Assembly (NCBI RefSeq): GCF_013299185.1
Contig: NZ_JAAFKG010000007.1
Location: 98,479 to 162,478 of the forward strand
Origin: Microcoleus sp. bin48.metabat.b7b8b9.023
Lineage (GTDB): Bacteria; Cyanobacteriota; Cyanobacteriia; Cyanobacteriales; Microcoleaceae
Length of the DNA stretch: 64,000 bases
Direction: 5' to 3'
Shown here: in pieces, positions 51,107 to 59,254 of the stretch
Position numbering within the stretch: position 1 is the stretch's first letter
Layout of the letters: each line of letters begins with the position of its first letter
The notes under the pieces: model-generated
Databases searched by the model: none
What the model was told of the DNA's origin: nothing
The model's input: only the letters and a program-made list of their open reading frames with translations
Program-made: the position numbers and the translations under genes

Positions 51107-52861
51107 TTACTTATTACCTTGCAGCCAAAGTTCCAAACTCACCAACAACCACAACTTAACACCATAACGCCCCCAGGTATCTCCTTCATAATCTAACCAT
51201 TGACCTATCAAAGATTGATTGAAATAAGGAGCGATCGCAGCTTTTTTTGACAGCAACAAACCCTTAGCTTCTCGTTGCCAAAACTTCTTAAATCCCAACT
51301 GCACCGGAACCAACATTCCGCTTTTTGGTCTATCTAAAATTTGAGCGGGTAAAAGGTCGGCAACAGCTTGTTTGAGCACAGCTTTTTCGACAACTCCCGA
51401 CAGTTTGTATTCCGGCGGAATCGTCATACTCAAGTCAACTATTCGCTGATCAAACAAAGGCGATCGCCCGTGCAAGCCCGCAGCTTGAGTCAAATTGTTC
51501 ACTTTGGTCAAAATCTGGTCTGCTCCCTTAAACTTGATATTTAACGCCATTAATCGATTCAGATAATTGCCGCTAGCATTCAAATCCGCACTAAATACCG
51601 AAGGTTCTGCTTGCATCGCTGCCCAAATTTCCGGTTTTAAAAGTTGAGGTAAATCCGCCGCGCACTTTTGAAATGAAAGCAAATATGCTGGCAGTGCATC
51701 CAAATTTGTGACAGAATTGTACAAGCTGTTCATTAACATTGGTTGATTTTTCGGACCACCAAAACAAGGATCGCCACCTTCGCCGTTCAGAATTACTTCG
51801 ACAGATTCTCGCGCCATTCTTCCTAATAGCAAATTTGGCACTGTCAGCGGGTCGCCGATCGGATCGTCTAAGTAACCCATAGTTTCTGGCAACTTTTCCC
51901 ACATATCCCGAAAGCTAATTTCTAAAATGTGGTGTTCAGTTTGGCAGTGTTCGGCGACTAAACTGGAAAATTCTAATTCGTTGGCGCATTCTTCGCCAAA
52001 ATGAATTGAGTAACTGTGAATTGGCCGATCGCAAAATTGAGCAGCTAAAGCCGCGATGCAGCTAGAGTCTAACCCGCCGGAAAGAAAGACGCCTACAGGT
52101 TGATTTGCTGGCAAATATTCCCGGACAATTTCGTCTAAAATAGTTCGCAATCTCGCGCCGTGCCATTCTAAAGATTGTTCCGCCTCGACAACTTGTTCTC
52201 GCAGTTCCCAGTATGCCGAAATTGTCTCGTCAGGGAAGCTTAAAACGCATCCTGGACGCAGTTCTCGGACTTGCTGCCACAGGGTACGATCGCCCGGAAC
52301 GAACGAACAGCAGAGGTAATCTCGCAGGGCTGTGAGGTCGATCGCCCTTGAGTGGTATTTTGCGATCGCCCGCAGTTGAGGCGCAATCCAGCGAGTCGCG
52401 CCAACATTAGTGTAGTAGAGAGTGCGCGCGCCCGTGCGATCGCGCGCCAGCCGCAAAACCTGCGATTGACGATCCCAGACAGCAAACGCAAACATACCCG
52501 CCAACAGCGGCAAACATTCAACGCCCCAGCGTTCCCACAGTTGAGCGACTAATTGGCGATCGCAGCCCTGCCAACTACTCGCAGAAATGCCCAATTTTTC
52601 CAGCAATTGCGATCGATTGCTGAGCCAAATATCGCCAACAATCACAAATTTTTGAGAGGGACTGAGAATTAGCTGAACGCTTGGGTTAGAGCAAATAATC
52701 GCAATTTGACCATCTCGCCACGCTGCATCATCTGCGATCGCATCTATTTTCCCCCAAGCTATCCGCCAACTTGAGGCAAATTCAACCAGAGGACTTGGAG
52801 GAACTGAAATTTTTTGTTTTTGGCTACTCTTGTAATTCAGTAATGATTTTATATTGTTCAT
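51107..52861 (-). CDS. Second asparagine synthetase-like protein without glutaminase cysteine
   Basis: 584 residues from ATG 52861 (a GTG at 52915 is in frame). N-terminal GATase-like beta domain (~20-200) contains GDIWLSNRSQLLEKLG, LLAGMFAFAVWDRQSQVLRLARDRTGARTLYY, but the catalytic Cys2 is absent. The synthetase domain has SGGLDSS (261-267), YLDDPIGDPLTVPN, LNGEGGDPCFGGPKNQ and RPKSGMLVPVQLGFK near the end. It is closer to true AsnB layout than the gene at 46366, but with the same loss of glutaminase. Converges with the LysA-like/Toprim-like unit; same strand as a short-chain dehydrogenase upstream. Probably an amide-bond ligase of a shared pathway. Confidence 0.87.
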   Translation of the reverse strand: MNNIKSLLNYKSSQKQKISVPPSPLVEFASSWRIAWGKIDAIADDAAWRDGQIAIICSNPSVQLILSPSQKFVIVGDIWLSNRSQLLEKLGISASSWQGCDRQLVAQLWERWGVECLPLLAGMFAFAVWDRQSQVLRLARDRTGARTLYYTNVGATRWIAPQLRAIAKYHSRAIDLTALRDYLCCSFVPGDRTLWQQVRELRPGCVLSFPDETISAYWELREQVVEAEQSLEWHGARLRTILDEIVREYLPANQPVGVFLSGGLDSSCIAALAAQFCDRPIHSYSIHFGEECANELEFSSLVAEHCQTEHHILEISFRDMWEKLPETMGYLDDPIGDPLTVPNLLLGRMARESVEVILNGEGGDPCFGGPKNQPMLMNSLYNSVTNLDALPAYLLSFQKCAADLPQLLKPEIWAAMQAEPSVFSADLNASGNYLNRLMALNIKFKGADQILTKVNNLTQAAGLHGRSPLFDQRIVDLSMTIPPEYKLSGVVEKAVLKQAVADLLPAQILDRPKSGMLVPVQLGFKKFWQREAKGLLLSKKAAIAPYFNQSLIGQWLDYEGDTWGRYGVKLWLLVSLELWLQGNK

Positions 52862-52944
52862 TCTGGCAAGCTTAATATTATTTAGAATAATATCAAGCTT
52901 AACAGAAACGTACACCCTGCGATCGCTTTATTTATTAGGATCGC

Positions 52945-53050
52945 GAATTAAATAATTTACACAAGCTGGTGGGATGGGCATCCCGCCCGTCTATAAATAA
53001 CGGGCGGGACGCCCATCCCACAATAATGAAAATTGTAAGTTATTTAATTC
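52945..53050. repeat. Nested inverted repeat element
   Basis: Outer arms GAATTAAATAATTTAC (52945-52960) and GTAAGTTATTTAATTC (53035-53050), one mismatch. Inner arms TGGGATGGGCATCCCGCCCG plus T (52970-52990) and 53000-53020, one mismatch, around a 9-nt loop. The 106-bp layout looks like a MITE carrying a stem-loop. It lies between the second AsnB-like gene and the short-chain dehydrogenase. The rest of this spacer (53051-53147) has a further GCCGACCAACTCGCCGCCGA hairpin. Confidence 0.8.
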
Positions 53051-53147
53051 TCATTCCTTAGTCGGCGTCTGGCGGACATCGTTTGTATAGGCGCGAATGA
53101 CCTTCGCCGACCAACTCGCCGCCGAGTTAGTCGGCGGCGAAACAGAT

Positions 53148-53972
53148 TTATCGCCCGCCAGCTAAAACCGATCGCAAATTGCGATCGCGCTGGGATTTAT
53201 CCCTAAGTTCAGGAGTTGCCATCCGCAACACAAAATCGAGCAGCCAAGGCGCAATTCTGTGACACCAAACTGCTAAATGACTTTGATATCCTACCAAGAT
53301 TTCCGGCGCATCTTTGTGCAATCCCTCCACCAGTGCGAGGGCAACTTTTTCGGGAGTTGTGGGCACTACCCACCGGAATTGCTCTAAGTCTCGCACCATG
53401 TCGGTATCTGTTAGAGATGGGAGCAAAGCAGTTACCCGAACATTATACCCTGCTAACTCGCTGCGTAAAGCTTGGGTGAATCCCAAAATGGCAAATTTAG
53501 TAGCAGAATAAGTTGCCATTGTCGGAGCCGCAATTTTACCCATCAAGCTCGAAACATTGACGATTGTTCCGTCTTTTTGGGCAGCCATTCGCCTCGCTAT
53601 TAACCGGGTGATTGTGTAGGTTCCGAGCAAATTCAAGGCAATTTCTTCCTGAATTAATGGGAGTGGCGATCGCAAGAATGATGCTTGGTGCGCGACGCCG
53701 GCACAGTTGACTAGCAGGTGAATTGGGCCGTTATCTCGCCAAGCTTGGGCGATCGCAATATTCACCGCCACTGACTGAGTTAAATCTAAAGCTAATGGCA
53801 CTACTTCTACACCAAAAACATCGATTTCCTCTGCCAATTCAATTAATTGCTGGCGGTTGCGCGCCACAATCAACAAACGTTTGATGCCTTGTTTGGCTAA
53901 TTCAAGAGCGATCGATCGCCCAATTCCACGTGAAGCCCCTGTAACAAGAGCTGTTTTTCCTTGAAGCTGCAT
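53148..53972 (-). CDS. Short-chain dehydrogenase/reductase (SDR) family
   Basis: 274 residues, classical SDR: TGASRGIG (11-18) for NAD(P), LVNCAGVAH (NAG motif variant), S141 in VNVSSLMG and the Y155-x3-K159 pair (YSATK), with the C-terminus extended by helices. Arginine next to the glycine motif and R38 favour NADP(H). Substrate unknown; could reduce a keto or acyl compound. It stands upstream of the second AsnB-like gene on the same strand but is separated by a repeat element, so a link is possible but not shown. Confidence 0.9.
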   Translation of the reverse strand: MQLQGKTALVTGASRGIGRSIALELAKQGIKRLLIVARNRQQLIELAEEIDVFGVEVVPLALDLTQSVAVNIAIAQAWRDNGPIHLLVNCAGVAHQASFLRSPLPLIQEEIALNLLGTYTITRLIARRMAAQKDGTIVNVSSLMGKIAAPTMATYSATKFAILGFTQALRSELAGYNVRVTALLPSLTDTDMVRDLEQFRWVVPTTPEKVALALVEGLHKDAPEILVGYQSHLAVWCHRIAPWLLDFVLRMATPELRDKSQRDRNLRSVLAGGR

Positions 53973-54310
53973 AATAGATTAAACCTTCTGATTTTGATGC
54001 TTGCTGTGGCACGGAGTTAGGAGTTGTGAGTTATGAATTATCAGTTATGAGTTGAATGTTTTCGCGGTAACAACTCAGAATAGATAATTGTGGTAAAGGC
54101 TATCTAGTTTAGATATACCTAATTTATTTGTGGAGTTAACTCAAAACTCAAACCTTTTGAATCGTGGACGTGCGCGCAAGCTGAACTAAACTTTAAGTTG
54201 CCAGAAATCTGTCAGAAATCTGGTCGTTCAACCTCATTCAAGCAGACAAGCCTGACATGAGAAAACCTAGTCGAAAATCATTGCCAAGCGGGCTTTATTA
54301 CCGCTTTTTC
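53973..54310. other. Gene-free stretch before the tandem array
   Basis: Between the short-chain dehydrogenase start and the 54312 array. AT-rich, with GAGTTATGAATTATCAGTTA simple repeats at about 54025. No gene, RNA or clear promoter is seen. Confidence 0.5.
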
Positions 54311-54311
54311 T

Positions 54312-54845
54312 TCAGTCTGCGGAGGCAGACTTTGCTTGTGTAGGTGCGAATTTATTCGCCGAGTTATCTTCAGTCTGCGGAGGCAGACTTTGCCTGTGCA
54401 GCCGCGAATTTATTCGCCGGATTGGTTATCATTCTTCAGTCTGCGGAGGCAGACTTTGCCTGTGCAGCCGCGAATTTATTCGCCGGATTGGTTATCCTTC
54501 TTCAGTCTGCGGAGGCAGACTTTGCTTGTGTAGCCGCGAATTCATTCGCCGAGTTATCTTCAGTCTGCGGAGGCAGACTTTGCTTGTGTAGCCGCGAATT
54601 CATTCGCCGAGTTATCTTCAGTCTGCGGAGGCAGACTTTGCTTGTGTAGCCGCGAATTTATTCGCCGGATTGGTTATCCTTCTTCAGTCTGCGGAGGCAG
54701 ATTTTGCTTGTGTAGCCGCGAATTTATTCGCCGGGAATATTCACCGGGGTTTTATTACCCCTTTTTCTTCAGTCTGCGGAGGCAGACTTTGCCTGTGTAG
54801 GCGCGAATTTATTCGCCGAGGATATTCGCCGGGGATTCGTCGAAA
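54312..54845 (+). repeat. Tandem array of ~57-86-bp units
   Basis: Eight units start near 54312, 54370, 54435, 54500, 54559, 54617, 54682 and 54767, each beginning TCTTCAGTCTGCGGAGGCAG followed by ACTTTGC(T/C)TGTG(T/C)AG and GCGAATTTATTCGCCG. The last part forms a hairpin (GGCGAA...TTCGCC). Interrupted frames through the array (LQSAEADFACAAANLFAGLV type) are by-products. The array sits beyond the 3' end of the carotenoid oxygenase gene. Confidence 0.9.
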
Positions 54846-54991
54846 TTTGCACAGGATATATGAGCAATATAGAGCATAAATTCCACACCTCCTAGATATG
54901 AGAATTTCCTATCTACACACACGTTAACAACTCCACCTCAAAGCTGCAACAATTTTTAATAAATCTTCCGCAACACTTCTTTACAATCTTC

Positions 54992-56425
54992 TCAGACGGC
55001 CGATTTCCAAGTACCGTGAAAGCCCAAAGGTATGACACCGGGCAATTCTAGCTGACAAACAGGCGGGCGGGAAAGTCCGTCGCCCTCATATATCCACACT
55101 TCGCTGCTATCAGAATTGCCGTCGTAAATAACTGTCAAAATCCAACCTTTCTCCGAGGAAATATCTGGAACGTAGATGGGTTCTGCGGGATAGCGATTTT
55201 CGCCGCAGTCGGCAATTGTGAGATTGCGGGTTTGCGCGTCGAAACGGGCGATCGCGCCGTAACGTTCAGCTACAATATTCACATCAGGTCGATACATTGC
55301 CAGATAAATATACCGCGACTCTTGCCCGATTTCTGAAGCAGGTACAATCGGAAATTCGCAAGGTTGATTCAACAATTCTTCTGTTGCTATCACTTTCCCC
55401 GTCTGCGGATTGAGATGCACTCGACAGAGAATCCCCTCGGCATTGGTGCGAGTTTCACCTGTCGCTACTTCTTTAAGTCGCTGATTGCTTTTAAAGTCGT
55501 CCAAGCGTACAAAATCAACCGCCACGGAACCATCTTCCTTGACAAAACCGTTAGCAAAATGCCATTGAAACCAAGGATCGGTTTTGCTGCGACTAACTAA
55601 AGATAAAGTTTCTGAATCAACAACTAATATTTCTGTTCCCAACTCCGGTTTCCATTCAAAGGATTCACCATAACTGCTAATTCCAGCTAACGCAGGTAAA
55701 AAATTGAGTCGCACTGGTGGCACAAAAAATATCAAATACTTCCCCGCCAAAACAAAGTCATGAATCAGTGGAATTCCATCCAAAGCAATAGTTGCTTTTT
55801 GGACGACTTTACCTGTAGAATTACTTTTATAAAGATTCAAATTAGTAGTAGCACCAGGGACAACTCCAAAATTATAAATATTACCACTAATCGGGTCACG
55901 TTTGCAGTGAGCCGAATAGCTAAATTCTCCTGATAAAGTTCCTAAGTTGTCTATACCAATAGTTTCTAGGGTTTGTAAATCAAGGCTATGAGGCGGCCCA
56001 CCTTCCCATAGTGCCAAAAGGCGATCGGGCAAAGCTAAAACAGAAGTATTCGCAGCATTTTTAACAGTTTTAGTCCACCGCAACCACACCGGGCCCGGCG
56101 CTGTCATGCCGTAATTACTGTAGAGAAATCGATCGGCTTTTGCTTCAGCTAGATATCCCGCTGTTTGCACGTAGCGATAGACAGCCATAGCACCAACATC
56201 AGTAAAATGTACTGCCAAAATTGCACCGTCGCCGTCAAACCAGTGTCCCGCAGCAACACCGCCACGTTCCAAACGTGCGGGCCCGTTGCGGTAGAGAGTG
56301 CCGCGCAATCCGTCGGGAATTTTACCAGTTTTAACCGATAGCTGAGTCAGCGGAAACTCGGCCGCAGGACGGGCTAAAGATTTGGCCCAGGATTTTTTAG
56401 CTGAGATTTTACTGTCTGTTTTCAT
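54992..56425 (-). CDS. Carotenoid oxygenase (apocarotenoid cleavage, RPE65 family)
   Basis: 477 residues, seven-bladed propeller family. Iron-ligand histidines are visible in SAHCKRD (~172), PLIHDFV (~220), WFQWHFANG (~292) and the C-terminal LGFHGTW (~470). GLRGTLYRNGPARLERGG and HWFDGDGAI near the start are family marks. Resembles Synechocystis apocarotenoid-15,15'-oxygenase (Diox1): cleaves apocarotenals or retinyl-type substrates to retinal. Cytosolic or membrane-associated. Convergent region downstream is the repeat array. Confidence 0.92.
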   Translation of the reverse strand: MKTDSKISAKKSWAKSLARPAAEFPLTQLSVKTGKIPDGLRGTLYRNGPARLERGGVAAGHWFDGDGAILAVHFTDVGAMAVYRYVQTAGYLAEAKADRFLYSNYGMTAPGPVWLRWTKTVKNAANTSVLALPDRLLALWEGGPPHSLDLQTLETIGIDNLGTLSGEFSYSAHCKRDPISGNIYNFGVVPGATTNLNLYKSNSTGKVVQKATIALDGIPLIHDFVLAGKYLIFFVPPVRLNFLPALAGISSYGESFEWKPELGTEILVVDSETLSLVSRSKTDPWFQWHFANGFVKEDGSVAVDFVRLDDFKSNQRLKEVATGETRTNAEGILCRVHLNPQTGKVIATEELLNQPCEFPIVPASEIGQESRYIYLAMYRPDVNIVAERYGAIARFDAQTRNLTIADCGENRYPAEPIYVPDISSEKGWILTVIYDGNSDSSEVWIYEGDGLSRPPVCQLELPGVIPLGFHGTWKSAV

Positions 56426-56456
56426 GAAATAATCGCAAAATAAAACTAAGCTACTA

Positions 56457-56563
56457 TATAGCGGTTATCAGAAAGATGAGGTACGTTGTTGGGCTTTAGC
56501 CCTCTGAGTTTACTGGTTTTGCAAACTGTCTGTTATACCTCATCTTTTTGAGAAAGGCTATAC
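56457..56563. repeat. Family C repeat copy
   Basis: Begins TATAGCGGTTATCAGAAAGA, contains GGGCTTTAGCCC, and ends CTTTTTGAGAAAGGCTATA. Nearly the same length and ends as 36249-36355. Lies in the divergent region of the carotenoid oxygenase and S66 peptidase genes. Confidence 0.8.
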
Positions 56564-56636
56564 ACCTTATTATAGAGTAATATAGCAATAATTAATACGG
56601 TTTGGACGTTTTCAATGGCGACTCAAACCATTAATT

Positions 56637-56679
56637 TTCTTCCTTCTTCCTTCTTCCTTCTTCCTTCTTCCTTCTTCCA
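56637..56679 (+). repeat. CCTTCTT heptamer tract
   Basis: About six CCTTCTT copies just upstream of the S66 peptidase start (56702). The same heptamer, with CCCTCTT variants, forms a longer tract at 62617-62716 before ctaE. Confidence 0.85.
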
Positions 56680-56701
56680 TAGCACAAATTACCTAACAGT
56701 T

Positions 56702-57715
56702 ATGACTTTCGCCCGCCGCTACCTGCTCAGAACTTTTGGGCTGACTGCTATTGGTACTCAGCTTTTACCCGTCGCCCAAACCAACCTATTGTCGAAAAGT
56801 GCGATCGAGCCGCGCCGCCTCAAAGTCGGCGATACAGTAGCCTTAATCAATCCTGCCGCTTTCAACTACGAAAAAGAAGTGCAGCAATTTTTCAAAGTGC
56901 TGGATAACCTAGGTTTAAAAGTTAAACTAGGAGAGCATTTTTACGATCGCTACGGCTACTTAGCAGGCAAAGATGCCGATCGCGCCGCCGATGTCAACGC
57001 AGCCTTTGCCGACGACTCAGTGCAAGCTATTTTTACCGGGATGGGCGGCTGGGGCTGCGGTCGCATCTTGCCCCTCCTGGATTACAATATAATCCGCAAC
57101 AATCCCAAAATTATTATGGGATTCAGCGATATTACTGCGCTATTATTGGCAATTCATGCTAAAACTAATATAGTTACTTTTCACGGCCCTTTAGGCGTTT
57201 CAAGTTGGAGTCCCTTTACAGTAGATTACGTCAAAAAAGTTTTGTTTGACGGAGGTTCTGTGACCCTGCAAAACTCCAAAAGTATGCCTGTAGAAACCAT
57301 CCGGCGCGGCACAGCTAGGGGAAAACTCATCGGGGGCAATTTATCGGTAATCTCAACACTAATCGGTTCAGCTTATTTGCCGGATTGGGAAAACAGTATT
57401 TTGTTTGTCGAGGAAGTTAGCGAAGAGGTTTATCGTATCGATCGAATGTTGACGCACCTCCAATTAGCAGGCATTCTCGATAAAATATCCGGTTTTGTTT
57501 TCGGACAGTGTACCAAGTGCGAGGCCGAAAAGCCGCAAGAGTCCCTCACCTTGTCTCAAGTCTTGACGGATCGCATCCGCCCCTTGAATATTCCCGCGTG
57601 GTACGGTTCGATGGTGGGACACATTCGGGATAAGTTCACTTTGCCGATCGGCAAAGAAGTCGAAATCGACGCAACTGCTGGTACAATCAAATTATTATCA
57701 TCAGCCGTAAATTAA
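56702..57715 (+). CDS. LD-carboxypeptidase, peptidase family S66
   Basis: 337 residues from ATG 56702; codons upstream are heptamer repeats. MTFARRYLLRTFGLTAIGTQ has an RR-containing, Tat-like export signal. The mature domain has DTVALINPAAFN, GMGGWGCGRIL, nucleophile S142 in GFSDITALLLA, HGPLGVSSW, and C-terminal E and H residues in FVEEVSEEVYRIDRMLTHL and GHIRDKFTLPIG. S66 enzymes trim tetra- to tripeptides in peptidoglycan recycling or act on microcin-type peptides. Its export signal suggests periplasmic peptidoglycan trimming. Confidence 0.88.
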   Translation: MTFARRYLLRTFGLTAIGTQLLPVAQTNLLSKSAIEPRRLKVGDTVALINPAAFNYEKEVQQFFKVLDNLGLKVKLGEHFYDRYGYLAGKDADRAADVNAAFADDSVQAIFTGMGGWGCGRILPLLDYNIIRNNPKIIMGFSDITALLLAIHAKTNIVTFHGPLGVSSWSPFTVDYVKKVLFDGGSVTLQNSKSMPVETIRRGTARGKLIGGNLSVISTLIGSAYLPDWENSILFVEEVSEEVYRIDRMLTHLQLAGILDKISGFVFGQCTKCEAEKPQESLTLSQVLTDRIRPLNIPAWYGSMVGHIRDKFTLPIGKEVEIDATAGTIKLLSSAVN

Positions 57716-57741
57716 ATATTGAACCATTCTCAATATTCTTA

Positions 57742-57810
57742 AGGTACGTAGTTGCGCTTCAGCGCTCTTGATAATATAAGCGTATAGCGCTGAAGCGCAA
57801 CTACGTACCT
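57742..57810. repeat. Family A inverted repeat, copy 3
   Basis: Arms 57742-57766 and 57786-57810 are perfect 25-bp complements (outer AGGTACGTAGTTGCGCTTCA) with a 19-nt AT-rich loop. Closely matches 2322-2391. Lies directly after the S66 peptidase stop. Confidence 0.85.
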
Positions 57811-57884
57811 AATTACGTTTAACGTTAAGTCATCGCCAATGGGCAGATCGCGAGCAACCATTCAAATACACAATCATAAATACC

Positions 57885-58646
57885 GTGAATAAAATTCCAC
57901 AATTCATTAAATTATTAACAGCAATCATCCTGACAATAGTTTGCGTGTTTCCGCTCAATATCGGGGCAGCAGCAGCAAATAAAATCGCCAACCAAGATAC
58001 AATTTATCAGCAGCGAACAATCCACAACCCCGACGGCACAGGCAAATTTTACATGGGTCGAGAAATTGCCCAAGTCATGGGATATCAAGGGGCTAGTTGG
58101 CTGGAAAGACCATCTCGCGGCATGGAAGAAAAATCAGCTCGATTAGTCAACAATCTCGATTTAAAACCAACAGACATTGTAGCAGACATTGGAGCCGGAA
58201 CCGGATATTTTAGCTTTCGCATCGCCCCCCTAGTTCCCGAAGGAAAAGTTTTCGCCGTTGACGTACAGCCGGAAATGCTCAACTTTATTGAATTGAACAA
58301 ACAAGAAAAAAATATTGCTAACGTTGAGCCAGTTTTGGGAAGTATCGACAATCCGAATTTGCCGGAAAACAGCGTCGATTTAGTTGTTATGGTGGATGCC
58401 TATCACGAATTCGCATATCCCAGAGAAATGATGCAAGGAATTGTCAAAGCACTCAAACCGGGAGGCCGCACGGTATCGATCGAGTATCGGGGCGAAAATC
58501 CGCTGATTCCCATTAAAGGTTTGCACAAAATGACGCAGCAGCAGGTTAAAAAAGAAATGGCCGCCGTCGGTTTAGTATGGAAAGAGACAAAAGATATGTT
58601 ACCCCAGCAGCATTTAATGGTGTTTGAAAAACAATCTCAGATTTAG
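57885..58646 (+). CDS. Exported class I SAM-dependent methyltransferase-like protein
   Basis: 253 residues from a GTG start. A signal peptide (FIKLLTAIILTIVCVFPLNI, cleavage near AAA) precedes a Rossmann methyltransferase domain with DIVADIGAGTGYFSFRIAPL (motif I), VFAVDVQPEML (motif II) and DLVVMVDAYHEF (motif IV). SAM is not expected outside the cytoplasm, so either the N-terminus is an anchor facing in or the domain has another role. Similar signal-bearing methyltransferases are known in Gram-negative genomes. Substrate unknown. Confidence 0.8.
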   Translation: MNKIPQFIKLLTAIILTIVCVFPLNIGAAAANKIANQDTIYQQRTIHNPDGTGKFYMGREIAQVMGYQGASWLERPSRGMEEKSARLVNNLDLKPTDIVADIGAGTGYFSFRIAPLVPEGKVFAVDVQPEMLNFIELNKQEKNIANVEPVLGSIDNPNLPENSVDLVVMVDAYHEFAYPREMMQGIVKALKPGGRTVSIEYRGENPLIPIKGLHKMTQQQVKKEMAAVGLVWKETKDMLPQQHLMVFEKQSQI

Positions 58647-59254
58647 TAGCAAAGAAAACAAATTTGTTACCATTTTTTCTGATTTTTGTCAAGGGACCTA
58701 AGCCGTATTAATCCGAACAAGCGATCGCCCACAAATACTAAGCCTTAAGTAAGCCTTAAGATAGGCATTGTGTTCAAAATGTCAATCTACAATTAAAAAT
58801 TGACAACCCAGAGGCGCTTCCCTAATTATTCCAGCGAAGAAGTGTCGCTACTAAAAGGTACCAGCGTCAGGAACTCATGGCTAAGTGCCATTGAGCTTGT
58901 AAGAAATTGCAAGCTGTTCTGACCAGACCCCTTGTAAAAGGAGCCGTTATTTAGGTCACGATACCGGAGAATGCGACGCCAGTTTTGGGCTCTGTCATCT
59001 GCAATTAAACAGTTTGAAAGTCACGCTCAACAGTGTTGCAGGTTTAACAAGCCTTTATAACAGGTCTGCACGAACATTACCCCGCAAGGGAGAAAGGAGA
59101 CAACCATATCTCCATTTCTAGAGGCAACCATACCTCTCCAACCTCGAAAGGGAATTCAATGCGGCGGTCACTGAGCGCAGTCGAATGTGTTGAAACCGTC
59201 GCGTCGTTTTCCTCTCAGGTCTAAAGACTCGCTTCCCACTTACCGGATTTCTTT
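58647..59254 (+). promoter_or_regulatory. Long structured leader upstream of ctaC
   Basis: ~600 bp with no gene. The most striking parts are two adjacent hairpins with the same eight-base loop and different stems: GGAGA-caaccata-TCTCC (59096-59113) and AGAGG-caaccata-CCTCT (59120-59137). Further upstream are AGCTTG-N10-CAAGCT (around 58898) and CCCCTTGTAAAAGGAG (58929). The preserved loop with complementary stem changes suggests a structured 5' untranslated region that could bind a protein or sRNA. No known riboswitch is recognised. Confidence 0.5.

Noticed and set aside
46366..52861. Reading the AsnB-like genes as a lasso peptide cluster
   Set aside because: No precursor peptide, PqqD-like recognition protein or transglutaminase-type leader protease is seen nearby.
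54336..54879. Three overlapping frames of 65-101 codons (LQSAEADFACAAANLFAG repeats)
   Set aside because: They are translations of the tandem array; frame breaks follow unit-length differences.
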